Shown in pieces: positions 52,545 to 60,673 of a stretch of 64,000 bases of DNA. This DNA comes from Curtobacterium pusillum (GTDB lineage: Bacteria > Actinomycetota > Actinomycetes > Actinomycetales > Microbacteriaceae), in NCBI RefSeq assembly GCF_007673235.1, contig NZ_VDZH01000008.1, positions 1 to 64,000 on the forward strand, read 5' to 3'. Each line of letters begins with the position of its first letter. Positions within the stretch are counted from its first letter, which is position 1. The notes below the pieces were generated by a model. The model did no database searches. It was not told the DNA's origin and was given only the letters and a program-made list of their open reading frames with translations. The position numbers and the translations under genes were made by a program.

Positions 52545-52574
52545 GACGGCCTCCCAGGAGTCGGTGGTTATGGG

Positions 52575-52928
52575 CTAGGTGCCGGGGAGCTCCTTGCAGT
52601 TCGACGACACGGATCCGATGAAGACCGACGCGATGCCCACCGCGGCACCGATGATGGTTGCACCACCGATCCACCAGCCGAGGCTCTTGAGCATTTCGCC
52701 GCCGTCGTGCCGGCGGCCGGCGAAGAACATGCCGATGCCGAGCAGCACCAGGGCGATCACGCCGAGCGCGATCGCGACTATGCGGGTCCACAGGGTGGCG
52801 GTGTCGAGGGCGTCCTGCGCCTTGCCGGGCAGGCAGTACGCCTGCGCGACGACCATTCCGGCCCGGTTGGCCGCATCGACGGCCTTGGGTGACTTCGCCA
52901 CGACGGCGTAGATGGCGTTGCTGATCAT
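52575..52928 (-). CDS. VirB2-like small membrane protein (possible pilin)
   Basis: The 117-residue protein has a helical start (NAIYAVVAKSPKAVDAANRA), then two hydrophobic helices (about 50-72 and 84-108) with WTRIVAIALGVIALVLLGIG and IGGATIIGAAVGIASVFIGS between short polar loops. Size, two helices and place ahead of VirB8 and VirB6 fit VirB2/TrbC-type proteins. No signal-peptide cleavage site is obvious. The ATG overlaps the upstream stop (ATGA). Confidence 0.65.
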   Translation of the reverse strand: MISNAIYAVVAKSPKAVDAANRAGMVVAQAYCLPGKAQDALDTATLWTRIVAIALGVIALVLLGIGMFFAGRRHDGGEMLKSLGWWIGGATIIGAAVGIASVFIGSVSSNCKELPGT

Positions 52929-53746
52929 TCGGCCTGCTCCTTGTTCGTTGACTGCGCCCCCAGGAGCGCCTTGCTGACCCGCTGCACCGGGCGGGCGAGC
53001 TGCCCGGCCAGTTGCGGGGAGATCTCCGACACCGCGCGCAGCCGCGGCAGCCACGGCACCGGCACGACGGTGACGGCGCCGGCGAGGACACGCTGCTCGC
53101 GTACCGCGGCCGGGACTGGCTTTCCGGGCGCATCGGCGACGACGAGTACCGCGTCGACGGCAGCGGTACCGAGCGCGTTCACCGCCCGTTTCGCCGCGTC
53201 GATGCCGGCGGGAGTTGATCGGCACACCAACACCACATGTCCTGCGTGTTCGACGGTGAGCTCATCTTCGCGAAGGTCGAGCAGGCGTGCCCAAGTGCTG
53301 GCGCCTGCGCTGCCGTGAACGCCGACAACCGCGGTCCCGTGATCCGAGGCGGTTGCCGTGGGTGCTGCTGCAGGAGCCGTGGTCGTGCCGGGTCCGGCCC
53401 AGGCCGCGGCGTCATCCCCCTCGGCTACCGAGCTGCCGTCGAGCCGCAACACCAGCCGCGTCACCCGGGGTCCATCGGTCACGACGACGCGCACCGGCGC
53501 AGTCGCGGCGACCATTCCAGCGACCGCGTCGAGGATGACGCGCCGCAGGTCCTCCCCCGCATTCACGGTGAGCACGTGGCCGTTTACTGCCCACATCGGG
53601 CCGACCGCGTGCGTGACGACGACCGGCGGGACGAGCTCGGCCGCGCACTCGGTGCAGTACCGAGAACCGATCTTCTCACTACCGCACGACGGGCAGGATC
53701 GGAGGGCGTCGCCTCCGCCGGCCTGCACTTCGACTGCAGCACTCAT
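52925..53746 (-). CDS. Zinc-ribbon/degenerate P-loop protein, first gene of the T4SS operon
   Basis: The 273-residue protein starts with a zinc ribbon (RSCPSCGSEKIGSRYCTECA) and a small beta part (GHVLTVNAGEDLRRVILDAV). It then has an ATPase-like fold with GVHGSAGASTWARLLDL in the Walker A place but without the Lys, followed by HVVLVCRSTPAGIDAAKRAV and AVLVVADAPGKPVP. The lost Lys suggests binding or scaffold use, not hydrolysis. It may be a DUF6668-like protein, though I am not certain. It begins the leftward operon. Confidence 0.68.
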   Translation of the reverse strand: MSAAVEVQAGGGDALRSCPSCGSEKIGSRYCTECAAELVPPVVVTHAVGPMWAVNGHVLTVNAGEDLRRVILDAVAGMVAATAPVRVVVTDGPRVTRLVLRLDGSSVAEGDDAAAWAGPGTTTAPAAAPTATASDHGTAVVGVHGSAGASTWARLLDLREDELTVEHAGHVVLVCRSTPAGIDAAKRAVNALGTAAVDAVLVVADAPGKPVPAAVREQRVLAGAVTVVPVPWLPRLRAVSEISPQLAGQLARPVQRVSKALLGAQSTNKEQAE

Positions 53747-53782
53747 GAGGACGAGTGTTGCAGATTTGCGAAATCATAGCAA

Positions 53783-53802
53783 CAAAATGGCCCCAATTGG
53801 GG
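53783..53802 (-). terminator. Terminator of the hydrolase operon and upstream region of the T4SS operon
   Basis: CCCCAATTGGGG (53791-53802) is a perfect palindrome just beyond the stop of the alpha/beta hydrolase, followed on the minus strand by CCATTTTGTT, so it resembles an intrinsic terminator. The next bases hold TATGAT (minus strand, 53778-53773), a possible -10 of the conjugation operon, with no clear -35. Confidence 0.6.
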
Positions 53803-54939
53803 TTACACGGGGGTTTCGGTGGCTTTCTGTTGCTGATGTGCGCTGATGAAAGAGTTGATGGAACGCTGGAACCGCCCCGGGTCGACGTTCCACTCCATGG
53901 CATGGGGGGAGTCGGGGAACGTGTCGAGCGTGACCAGGGACGACGTCGCAGCAACCCGCTCAGACGCGCTGTAGGGAGTCGTGCGGTCCCCTGCAGAGTG
54001 CACGATGAGCGTTGGCATCGTGATTGTCGGGAGGCCCCCAGGCAGTTCGAGCGCGCGCGGGAGTGAGAGCAGGCGCGCGTAGGTGGCCGAAGCCAGGGCA
54101 CCGATGGCTGAGGAAGCGACCCACCGAGGGACGTGCTGCTGGCGCATGCCGAAGTGGATCGTCTCCCGCCAGTTCAACACGGGTGACACGAGCACGAGCG
54201 CGTCGACGGCACCGCGATGCGCTCCGCGGCGCTGCTGCTCGATCGCGATCGTCGCACCCAGTGACCACCCGACCACCACGATCCGGGTTGCTCCTGAGCC
54301 GAGGGCGAACCCGATCGCGGCGTCGAGGTCTTCCCACTCAGTCTGCCCGAGCATCGAGGGCATGCGCTTCTCCCCCGGCTGGTCGCCGTCGCCGCGGTAG
54401 GACACGACGAGGGAGGTGTACCCCGGAGCTGCTACGGAGTGCGCACTCCGTAGGGCAGAGTCGCGACCGGCGAGCATCCCGTGGACGTGGATGGCCCACG
54501 TGCTCGCGGCAGCTCCGACGCCGGCGTAGAGCCATGCCGGTTGACTTCCGCCTTCAGATCCGATCTGCACTTCCGTTGGTCGTTCGCTGGTGACTGCGTC
54601 CACCTCGAACACGTTGCCGCAGGCCCGACCGTCGGTACCGGCCGGGATCTCGGATGCCGAGAGCACCGCGCGGCGGACTGTGTCATCGCTCCCATCGACC
54701 TCTCCTGATGCGAGGACGGCCAGCTTGGTCTCTTCGTCGTAGAGCAGCCCGAGCGTTCCGTGGAATCGAGTGAGCTGGTTGGCGCTGACGACCACCTCTG
54801 TCGCCGAGGGAACGGCGACGATCGCTGTCGGCTTCGCTCGACGGGGGTACACGACAGCGTGGGCGAGGACGTAGACCGCGGCCGCGTACAGCGCCGCCAC
54901 GAGGACGAGGATGGCCAGGATGGTGAGGGCGAGGGTCAT
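53803..54939 (-). CDS. Membrane-anchored alpha/beta hydrolase
   Basis: The 378-residue protein has one membrane helix (residues 3-27), a variable part, then an alpha/beta hydrolase fold. Its markers are WAIHVHGMLAGRDSALRSAH, the nucleophile motif VVVGWSLGATIAIEQ, LIVHSAGDRTTPYSAS for the acid and DSPHAMEWNVDPGRF for the His. It may act on an ester or amide outside the membrane. Its ATG overlaps the upstream stop (ATGA), so it is the last gene of a four-gene coupled unit. Substrate is unknown. Confidence 0.82.
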   Translation of the reverse strand: MTLALTILAILVLVAALYAAAVYVLAHAVVYPRRAKPTAIVAVPSATEVVVSANQLTRFHGTLGLLYDEETKLAVLASGEVDGSDDTVRRAVLSASEIPAGTDGRACGNVFEVDAVTSERPTEVQIGSEGGSQPAWLYAGVGAAASTWAIHVHGMLAGRDSALRSAHSVAAPGYTSLVVSYRGDGDQPGEKRMPSMLGQTEWEDLDAAIGFALGSGATRIVVVGWSLGATIAIEQQRRGAHRGAVDALVLVSPVLNWRETIHFGMRQQHVPRWVASSAIGALASATYARLLSLPRALELPGGLPTITMPTLIVHSAGDRTTPYSASERVAATSSLVTLDTFPDSPHAMEWNVDPGRFQRSINSFISAHQQQKATETPV

Positions 54940-55853
54940 GCGCGGGCTTTCTTGAGCTGGTTCGAGAGCATGCGTTCCACGACGGTGAAGATCAGGCGCT
55001 CCAGTGGGGTCAACCGTTGGTGCCCGAGCTTGACTCGGTCGCGGATGTCGGCGGCGGAATCGAGCGCAACCTGACGGTTCGTCCACTTCCCCTTGGCCAC
55101 GGCCTGTTCGCGTAGCTGCAGGAACATCGGGCCCTTGACTTGCGAGTCGATGTGCAGCGTCCAGCGCGCGATCACCCACCAGAACGAAAGGGTGACGATG
55201 ATCCAGATGAAGCCGGCTACGGCGATGATGACGCCGGAGAAGAACGGGAGTTGGGCGACGTAGTAGAACCGCTCTCGGAACTCGGCGCCGACGTCGCCGA
55301 AGTGTGCGATGGCGAGGTAACCCACCTCGAGCACGTCGCTGACCAGCATGAGCGAAAGACCAGTCACCCAGAGCTTCGTGGGTACGGTCCTCCTCGATGC
55401 GAGCATGGCGATTGTCCGGCCCGCGAGCGTTCCCATGAGTGCGGTGTACACGGTCGAGAACAGCCAGACCGGGAACTGGTCGAGGCGATCGAGGACGAAG
55501 CTTTGCGACGTGGGCCCTGGCTCGTGGATGAAGGCGAACGGCACCGCGAACGATGCGATCGCCAGGCACAGCCCCCACCAGGGCAGGCGGCGTGATTGGT
55601 AGTCGCGCTGCGCTGCTACCGCGTTGTGGAAGAACCACATCGCGGCTAATGCGGCGGCGTCGCGTACCAGGGTCAGAGCGTTCTGACCGCCGATGAGGGA
55701 GTCCAGCACCGCCGGCGGTGCCATGAACAGCCCGTAGGTGCTCACGGAGAGCAAGCCGAACGCCGTGGCCCACCACGCGGGCTTTCGCCAAGACTTCTTC
55801 ACGCGGAAGGCGACCGCGACTGCGAGGAGGAACAGCGTCAGACTCTCGATCAT
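54936..55853 (-). CDS. Polytopic membrane protein (MAB_1171c-like)
   Basis: The 305-residue protein has seven predicted helices and then a cytoplasmic tail with REQAVAKGKWTNRQVALDSA and TPLERLIFTVVERMLSNQLK. The layout and its place behind an XRE regulator and an HExxH peptidase match the MAB_1171c-type proteins described as putative transporters in actinobacteria. The ATG overlaps the peptidase stop (ATGA). A signal or lipid transport role is conjecture. Confidence 0.68.
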   Translation of the reverse strand: MIESLTLFLLAVAVAFRVKKSWRKPAWWATAFGLLSVSTYGLFMAPPAVLDSLIGGQNALTLVRDAAALAAMWFFHNAVAAQRDYQSRRLPWWGLCLAIASFAVPFAFIHEPGPTSQSFVLDRLDQFPVWLFSTVYTALMGTLAGRTIAMLASRRTVPTKLWVTGLSLMLVSDVLEVGYLAIAHFGDVGAEFRERFYYVAQLPFFSGVIIAVAGFIWIIVTLSFWWVIARWTLHIDSQVKGPMFLQLREQAVAKGKWTNRQVALDSAADIRDRVKLGHQRLTPLERLIFTVVERMLSNQLKKARA

Positions 55854-56368
55854 CCGAAGTGCTCCTCCTCCGACGAGTCGCCGAAGCTTGCAAGGCGTCG
55901 CATGAGTTCCCGCGCCATTTCTTCCACGATGGCCTCTTCCCACACAGTGTCGGCGTCTGCCGACTCCGAGCTATTCCGCGGGCACAGTCGCAGATGCTGC
56001 GGCGAGTTGGGGTGCGGCTGCTTTGGCCGGGTCACTCCCTCTGGGAACCAGTCGTCCGGCGCCTGTCGGACGATGAGGTGTCCGAGCTCGTGCAGCTTGC
56101 TCAAGGTGCTGTAGTAGGCGCTGTCCTCAGCGACCACCAGGATCCCAGTAAAGGTCTGTGCCTCCACGAGGATCCCGGTAGTCGCTCGCAGCCGGGCACC
56201 CGGCATTTCGGCGAATACGAGTCGGCGGCCATGCAGCAACCCGACCGCGTTGCACACGTCGTCCACGTCAGCGAACTCCGGCAGTGGGAGGTTCCAGACC
56301 AGCGAGGCCGCTACGGCTGTGATCGGATGCACGTTGTCTGCCGAGCCAGACCCCCGCTTGCCCCTCAT
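55850..56368 (-). CDS. ImmA/IrrE-type HExxH metallopeptidase
   Basis: The 172-residue protein carries HELGHLIVRQ near residues 92-101 and an acidic segment EEAIVEEMARELMRRL near 143-158 for the third metal ligand. This fits the short ImmA/IrrE family that cleaves paired XRE repressors. It directly follows an XRE regulator gene, the usual partner, so cleavage of that regulator in response to a signal is likely. Start is the ATG with no strong site. Confidence 0.78.
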   Translation of the reverse strand: MRGKRGSGSADNVHPITAVAASLVWNLPLPEFADVDDVCNAVGLLHGRRLVFAEMPGARLRATTGILVEAQTFTGILVVAEDSAYYSTLSKLHELGHLIVRQAPDDWFPEGVTRPKQPHPNSPQHLRLCPRNSSESADADTVWEEAIVEEMARELMRRLASFGDSSEEEHFG

Positions 56369-56409
56369 GCCTGTTCCCCGTCCTTCACAACGCGTTTCGC
56401 CCTACTGGT

Positions 56410-57081
56410 CTACAGCTGAGGACCCTCTTCGCGTTCGATCAGGGCACGGATGGTCGCCTCAACGGTTTCGATCTCTTCGGGCTCCAGCTCGTCCAGCGAC
56501 CTCGCTGCCATTCTTGTCACGCCGAGGCTGCGCATCGACTTCGCCAGGCGGAGACGCGCTTCGAGCTTCTTGGTGCGCTCGTCATCGTCCGACATCTGGC
56601 CGAGGAGGTACTCGGCGGGCACCTCGAGGAAGGCCGCCAGGCTGGTCACGAGAGCTTGAGAGCCGGCGCCGTCGATGAACGCACGCCACTCGCGCAGCGG
56701 AAGCAGCTGGCCCGACTTCCCGAGAGCCTGTCGCGCCTCTCGATAGGCGCCGTCGAGATCCCCGTAGAGGTTGGCCGCCTCGAGAGCAAGTTGCGCGCGG
56801 TCCGAGCGGACGACCTCGTCAGCTGCGTTACTCAGAGACAGTCCTGCACGGTCGGCGGCCCGCTGGATGAGCTCGAGGGGATCGTCGTTGATCGCGTGAC
56901 AGAGCGTGACGAGCTCGACGACGGTCACCGGACGCTTGCCGTTGAGGATCCGGTAGATGGTGTCGTGTGTGATGGACGCTCGATCGGCCCATGCGCGCAC
57001 GTTGACATGGGCGACACCCTGCGCTGCGCGCAGCTCGGCGGCGAGCGCTTCGTGAAGAGCTCTTGCGGAGGTTTCGCTCAT
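56410..57081 (-). CDS. XRE-family transcriptional regulator
   Basis: The 223-residue protein has an N-terminal helix-turn-helix with VRAWADRASITHDTIYRILN and PVTVVELVTLCHAINDDPLE, an intermediate part, and a second helical part with FLEVPAEYLLGQMSDDDERT that resembles a second XRE domain. A GTG three codons earlier (57090) is an alternative start. It would regulate the coupled peptidase, membrane protein and hydrolase genes. The inverted repeat ATCAG/CTGAT at 57138-57152 is a candidate operator. Confidence 0.8.
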   Translation of the reverse strand: MSETSARALHEALAAELRAAQGVAHVNVRAWADRASITHDTIYRILNGKRPVTVVELVTLCHAINDDPLELIQRAADRAGLSLSNAADEVVRSDRAQLALEAANLYGDLDGAYREARQALGKSGQLLPLREWRAFIDGAGSQALVTSLAAFLEVPAEYLLGQMSDDDERTKKLEARLRLAKSMRSLGVTRMAARSLDELEPEEIETVEATIRALIEREEGPQL

Positions 57082-57137
57082 TAGTTCCACTCAAAAACGC
57101 TAGCAGGTGCTTGCGGTGGGGTTCCTTGCAAAGATAC

Positions 57138-57152
57138 ATCAGTGTCGCTGAT
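57138..57152. promoter_or_regulatory. Candidate operator of the XRE regulator
   Basis: ATCAG and CTGAT flank TGTCG, about 57 bp before the regulator start. An XRE dimer binds such short inverted sites. The rest of 57082-57440 holds no gene I can support. Confidence 0.35.
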
Positions 57153-57422
57153 CTGCAACTATGGTCGTACTCGACAAGCCATTCACACGAGAGCGATGAC
57201 CACCACGTTGACCAAGCCCACGACCGCGGCACCGGCGAGGATCAGCCAAACCCATGCACGTGACTGCGTGCCGGGCTCGGCGGTCCTCTCGCCCGAGCGC
57301 GGTTTCGTAGCGATGGGGGTAGAACGCTCGTCCAGCACGAGAAGCAGCTTGCTACAGCTCGCTGGAGTGCGCGAGTGAACGGGCCTTTCACCGACACGCC
57401 GCCAGCCAACGGCCTAGCCCGG

Positions 57423-57434
57423 GGTGTTAACACC
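57423..57434. promoter_or_regulatory. Perfect 12-bp palindrome at the start of the 80-aa gene
   Basis: GGTGTTAACACC ends six bases before the ATG at 57441 and adjoins the AGGA ribosome site. A repressor bound here would block this gene directly, so autoregulation is a natural idea. Confidence 0.5.
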
Positions 57435-57440
57435 AGGATC

Positions 57441-57683
57441 ATGCGCATGGCAGCGAATCAATCGGCGGTGAAGCGCAACAGGCTGCCCGCCGGCGTGAAG
57501 GGCGCGAAGCCCGAACTCGTGTTCGATCCCGACACTGTGGAGGCGTACCGCGCTGCTGCGCTTGCCTCCGGCAACCTCAGCATGTCGTTGTACCTCGAGC
57601 GTCTTCGCGCGCTGTACGAGGCCGCCTACGGCACGCTGCCGATCCTTGACGATCGAGTGGAGCTGCCTATCCCAGCCGCGTAA
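57441..57683 (+). CDS. Small basic protein upstream of rep (80 aa)
   Basis: Basic N-terminus (AVKRNRLPAGVKGAKPELVF) followed by a helix pair with DPDTVEAYRAAALASGNLSM and SLYLERLRALYEAAYG, which could be a ribbon-helix-helix or small helical DNA-binding fold. ATGs at 57441 and 57447 both fit the AGGA site. A palindrome overlaps its 5' region and the replication gene follows after a terminator, so a copy-control role is plausible but unproven. Confidence 0.58.
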   Translation: MRMAANQSAVKRNRLPAGVKGAKPELVFDPDTVEAYRAAALASGNLSMSLYLERLRALYEAAYGTLPILDDRVELPIPAA

Positions 57684-57691
57684 ACGACAGA

Positions 57692-57711
57692 ACCCCCGCC
57701 GAGGCGGGGGT
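57692..57711 (+). terminator. Terminator after the 80-aa gene
   Basis: ACCCCCG and CGGGGGT pair around CCGAGG, nine bases after the stop codon, giving a strong GC hairpin. It separates the small gene from the rep transcript. Confidence 0.7.
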
Positions 57712-57892
57712 CCCGGGCTAGGCCCGAAAGTCATGTCTCACCACCTGGGTAGTCGCCAAACAGTTCAGGTTGTGAGTTCCGAGAGAAGAAGCCCGGTTAC
57801 CCGGGAGCCTTCGTCGTACCACCACTCCGAGGAGGGGAGGTGTCGTCATCGTAACGCACGTTGCTGCGCTCAGCACGTACGAATCTGCCCGC

Positions 57893-59794
57893 GTGTCTAC
57901 ACCGGACACCGCCTGGGCTCTCACGCGCTCTATCGCGCCTCGTCGGTACGTGAACCGCATGATCGCGGAGGCGGACGGGCTGATCCGGTCGAACAGTTAC
58001 CCGTCGAAGTTCCCGACTGCGGGGCACACTCCCCCGTCGACGCCGTGGACGATCGATCTCACCGACCTTGACGGACGGTTCTGGTTCGCCGCGTTCGACC
58101 TCGACGCGAAGACCCCGGAGGACTTCGACCAGGCGGCCGAGGACCTCGGCGTGCTGGTCCGGATCCTCCGCGACGCGCAGGTGCCGCACGTGGTGTGCCG
58201 CTCGAGCCCGACGGGCGGGTTCCACGTGTGGGTGCCCCTTGCCGGCGTCGACAAGGCCACGATGGTGCAGCTCGCCGGCGCCGCCCGCGCCGTGCTGCCG
58301 TCCCTTGACCACGGGCTGCTCTGCAACGACCGCACGGGAGCCGTCCGCCCGCCCCTGACCCCGCACGCACGCGGTGGCGCGTCCGAGGTGATGGCCGGCG
58401 CCGACGACGTCGACGTGCTCCGCACCCCGACCGTCACCGCCGGCGACCTCCTCCGCGTCACTGCAGCGTTCCGTGAGCTCCGCCCGACCGTGGATCCTGC
58501 GGACTCCTCCCCCACCGGTCCCGTCGACGTCCGCCACCGGGTGCACCGGTCCCTGCCGGCGTGGGGTGAGGCGCACATGGCCACCGTTGCTGGCGGCCGC
58601 GACCCGTCCCGTACCGGGTACCTGTGCCTGCTCGCGGCCGCGGTGTCTGGGTGGACCCTCGCCGACGTCGAGCACGCCGCGAAGACCGCGCCCGGCATGG
58701 AGCACTACCGCACCCGCAACCGCCCCGCCGGCGGCCGCGAGCCTCGCACCGCGGCCGAGGCGGCCGCGCGCCTTGAGCGGCAGTGGGCGAAGGCGCAGGA
58801 GCGGGCCGTGCTGTATCGGTACGCGCCCGAGGAGCGGCTACAGCGCGATCTCACGCAGCTGACGGGCATCGTCGACGTCGTCGAGGCCATGCTGCGGGCG
58901 TTCACCGCCTCCCCCGGCCGCTGGACCCGCACCGAGGCAGACCTGCACGACAGCACCGTCCTGACCTACCTCGCGTGGCTGTCTCTGCGCTCCGGCTCCC
59001 GCGACGTTGGCGCCGCGCTCCGCTCCGTGGCGATCGCCACCGGGATCCCCTCGAGCACCGTCGACCGGTCCCTCCGCCGCCTCCACGAGGCCGGATGGAT
59101 CAGCCGCAGGCGCCAGGCAGACGGCCCCAATGCAGCCGTCTGGCGGCTCACGGACCGGTTTTCCACACCTTCCGAACACGTCGGGCCACTTCACAATGTG
59201 ACCGCCCGCCCCCCGGCCGAGCTCTTCGACGTGAGAGTCACCTTCGTGAACACCCTGGAAGACCGACTCGACGCCGGACGCCACGACGTGTTCACCCGCG
59301 CAGGACTCGGACCCACTGCCCGCCGCGTCTACGAGAGCCTGACCAACGACGGGGACGCACCAGAGGTCGTTGCTGAGCGCGCAGGACTCCCCCGCGGCCG
59401 CGCACGAGCAGCCCTCGCACGCCTACGCCGCTACTCTCTTGCGATCCTCTCCCCCACGGGCTGGCGCCGGCGACTCCAGGACTTTCGAACTCACGTGGCC
59501 AAGCAGCTCGGCGTCGACGGGATTCTCCAGCGACGGGAACAGCAGTACATCGATGAGCGTGACCTCTGGGGCTGGTGGCAGAACCACCTCATCCGCAGGG
59601 CCGGCCGCCGCGGCCGCGAGCGCACACCCGCCACGCAGGTCGTCATGTTCCGAGCTACCGATGACCACGGCGGGCCCGAGGCGTATCCGGCGTACCCGTG
59701 CTCGAGCGACGGCCGAGCCGACCATCAGGAAGCCATGCGGTTCGTCCGACGCAGACTTCTCCAGCAGCTCCGCGACCTCGAACTGGCTGCATGA
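57893..59794 (+). CDS. Replication initiator with primase-polymerase-like domain
   Basis: The 633-residue protein has an N-terminal part that matches the AEP primase pattern: Asp69-x-Asp71 in FAAFDLDAK, SSPTGGFH with His111, and a third acidic position in LLCNDRTGAVRPP near 140-152. Two winged-helix-like segments follow: ATGIPSSTVDRSLRRLHEAG near 386-405 and APEVVAERAGLPRGRARAAL. The C-terminus is basic. Such proteins start replication in plasmids of high-GC Gram-positives. GTG start at 57893. It lies directly before the partition genes. Confidence is high for replication, moderate for the AEP class. Confidence 0.75.
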   Translation: MSTPDTAWALTRSIAPRRYVNRMIAEADGLIRSNSYPSKFPTAGHTPPSTPWTIDLTDLDGRFWFAAFDLDAKTPEDFDQAAEDLGVLVRILRDAQVPHVVCRSSPTGGFHVWVPLAGVDKATMVQLAGAARAVLPSLDHGLLCNDRTGAVRPPLTPHARGGASEVMAGADDVDVLRTPTVTAGDLLRVTAAFRELRPTVDPADSSPTGPVDVRHRVHRSLPAWGEAHMATVAGGRDPSRTGYLCLLAAAVSGWTLADVEHAAKTAPGMEHYRTRNRPAGGREPRTAAEAAARLERQWAKAQERAVLYRYAPEERLQRDLTQLTGIVDVVEAMLRAFTASPGRWTRTEADLHDSTVLTYLAWLSLRSGSRDVGAALRSVAIATGIPSSTVDRSLRRLHEAGWISRRRQADGPNAAVWRLTDRFSTPSEHVGPLHNVTARPPAELFDVRVTFVNTLEDRLDAGRHDVFTRAGLGPTARRVYESLTNDGDAPEVVAERAGLPRGRARAALARLRRYSLAILSPTGWRRRLQDFRTHVAKQLGVDGILQRREQQYIDERDLWGWWQNHLIRRAGRRGRERTPATQVVMFRATDDHGGPEAYPAYPCSSDGRADHQEAMRFVRRRLLQQLRDLELAA

Positions 59795-59802
59795 TGACCC
59801 GC

Positions 59803-59914
59803 ACGCATGCCTGCTTGCCTGCTTTCCTGCTTTCTTTCATGCATGAATGCATACATACACGATTGCTTGACAGCCAGCATTCAAGCTGACATGCTTTCTT
59901 GCATGCAGACAGTC
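59803..59914 (+). promoter_or_regulatory. Tetranucleotide-phased tract, candidate partition centromere and parA promoter
   Basis: Read in fours from 59803, 25 of 28 tetrads end in C and the other three end in A; the commonest are ATGC, CTGC, TTGC and TTTC. The phase runs unbroken for 112 bp from just after rep to the ParA start. Ribbon-helix-helix partition proteins such as ParG bind degenerate tetramer boxes with four-base spacers, so this may be the centromere and operator. TTGACA (59867-59872) with CATGCT 17 bp on is a possible promoter giving a leaderless message from 59903. Confidence 0.6.
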
Positions 59915-60673
59915 ATGGTGTACAGCGAGTCAGGCGGGGTGTCGAAGACGACGACCGCAGTGTCCATCGCGATGATCGCTGCAGAACGAGGTCTCAGAAC
60001 ACTCCTTGTCGACTTGGATCCCCGGGCAGCTTCAACGAAGTGGCTGAACGTCGAGCCATCGGGGGAGGGGTTGCATGTTGGTGCGATCCTCGGCAACGAG
60101 GAGCCGGAGGGGTGGGCAGAGGACCTTGCAGTGCCTACCGCCTGGTCACCGAACCTCCGTGTCCTGCCGAGCGCGCGCAACGTCTCGAACCGCGAGGCCG
60201 ACCGGGCTGATCATGCGGAGCTCCGTCTCCGCATGTCACTCGAGGGCGTGCAGGCTGATCTTGTCGTCATCGACTGCCCCAACCGCCAGGGCGGCCCGTT
60301 GACCCTGGCGGCCCTCAACGCTGCGGACACCGTCATCTACGCGGCTACCGCGACGAACGACGGTATCGATGGCTTCACCGGCGCCCGGAAGACCGTGCAA
60401 CAGTTCCGACACAGTCGAGAGCGCATCGGCGCCCCCGTGACTATGACCGAAGCCGGCATCGTCGTCGGGGGAGTCCGGGAGACGATCATGTCTCGACCGG
60501 CCGTGGCGAGCATCGACGAGCTCCGCGACACAGGCATGCTCTTGGTGCCCCTCGTGCCAGAGCGAGCGATCGTGCAGGAAGTGCGGCTCACGGGTGAGTG
60601 GTACGGCAACTACAGGAAGGGCGCACCAGTGCTCGACGCGTACACCGCCATCGTGGATCAGGTGATCCGATGA
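59903..60673 (+). CDS. parA: ParA partition ATPase
   Basis: The 256-residue protein starts MQTVMVYSESGGVSKTTTAV, a ParA-type Walker A with SGGVSKTT, in which Ser takes the place of the usual Gly. LLVDLDPRAASTKWL (Walker A') and LVVIDCPNRQGG (Walker B) follow. It would form gradients on the nucleoid and move plasmid copies. Starts at 59891 and 59915 are also open; I chose 59903 because it fits the ParA N-terminus and a leaderless promoter. Stop overlaps the next ATG (ATGA). Confidence 0.87.
   Translation: MQTVMVYSESGGVSKTTTAVSIAMIAAERGLRTLLVDLDPRAASTKWLNVEPSGEGLHVGAILGNEEPEGWAEDLAVPTAWSPNLRVLPSARNVSNREADRADHAELRLRMSLEGVQADLVVIDCPNRQGGPLTLAALNAADTVIYAATATNDGIDGFTGARKTVQQFRHSRERIGAPVTMTEAGIVVGGVRETIMSRPAVASIDELRDTGMLLVPLVPERAIVQEVRLTGEWYGNYRKGAPVLDAYTAIVDQVIR

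Noticed and set aside
59805-59906. Phased tract read as simple microsatellite or classical iterons of rep
   Set aside because: No unit longer than a few bases repeats exactly; what persists is the four-base phase, and it lies after rep next to parA, so a partition site explains it better.
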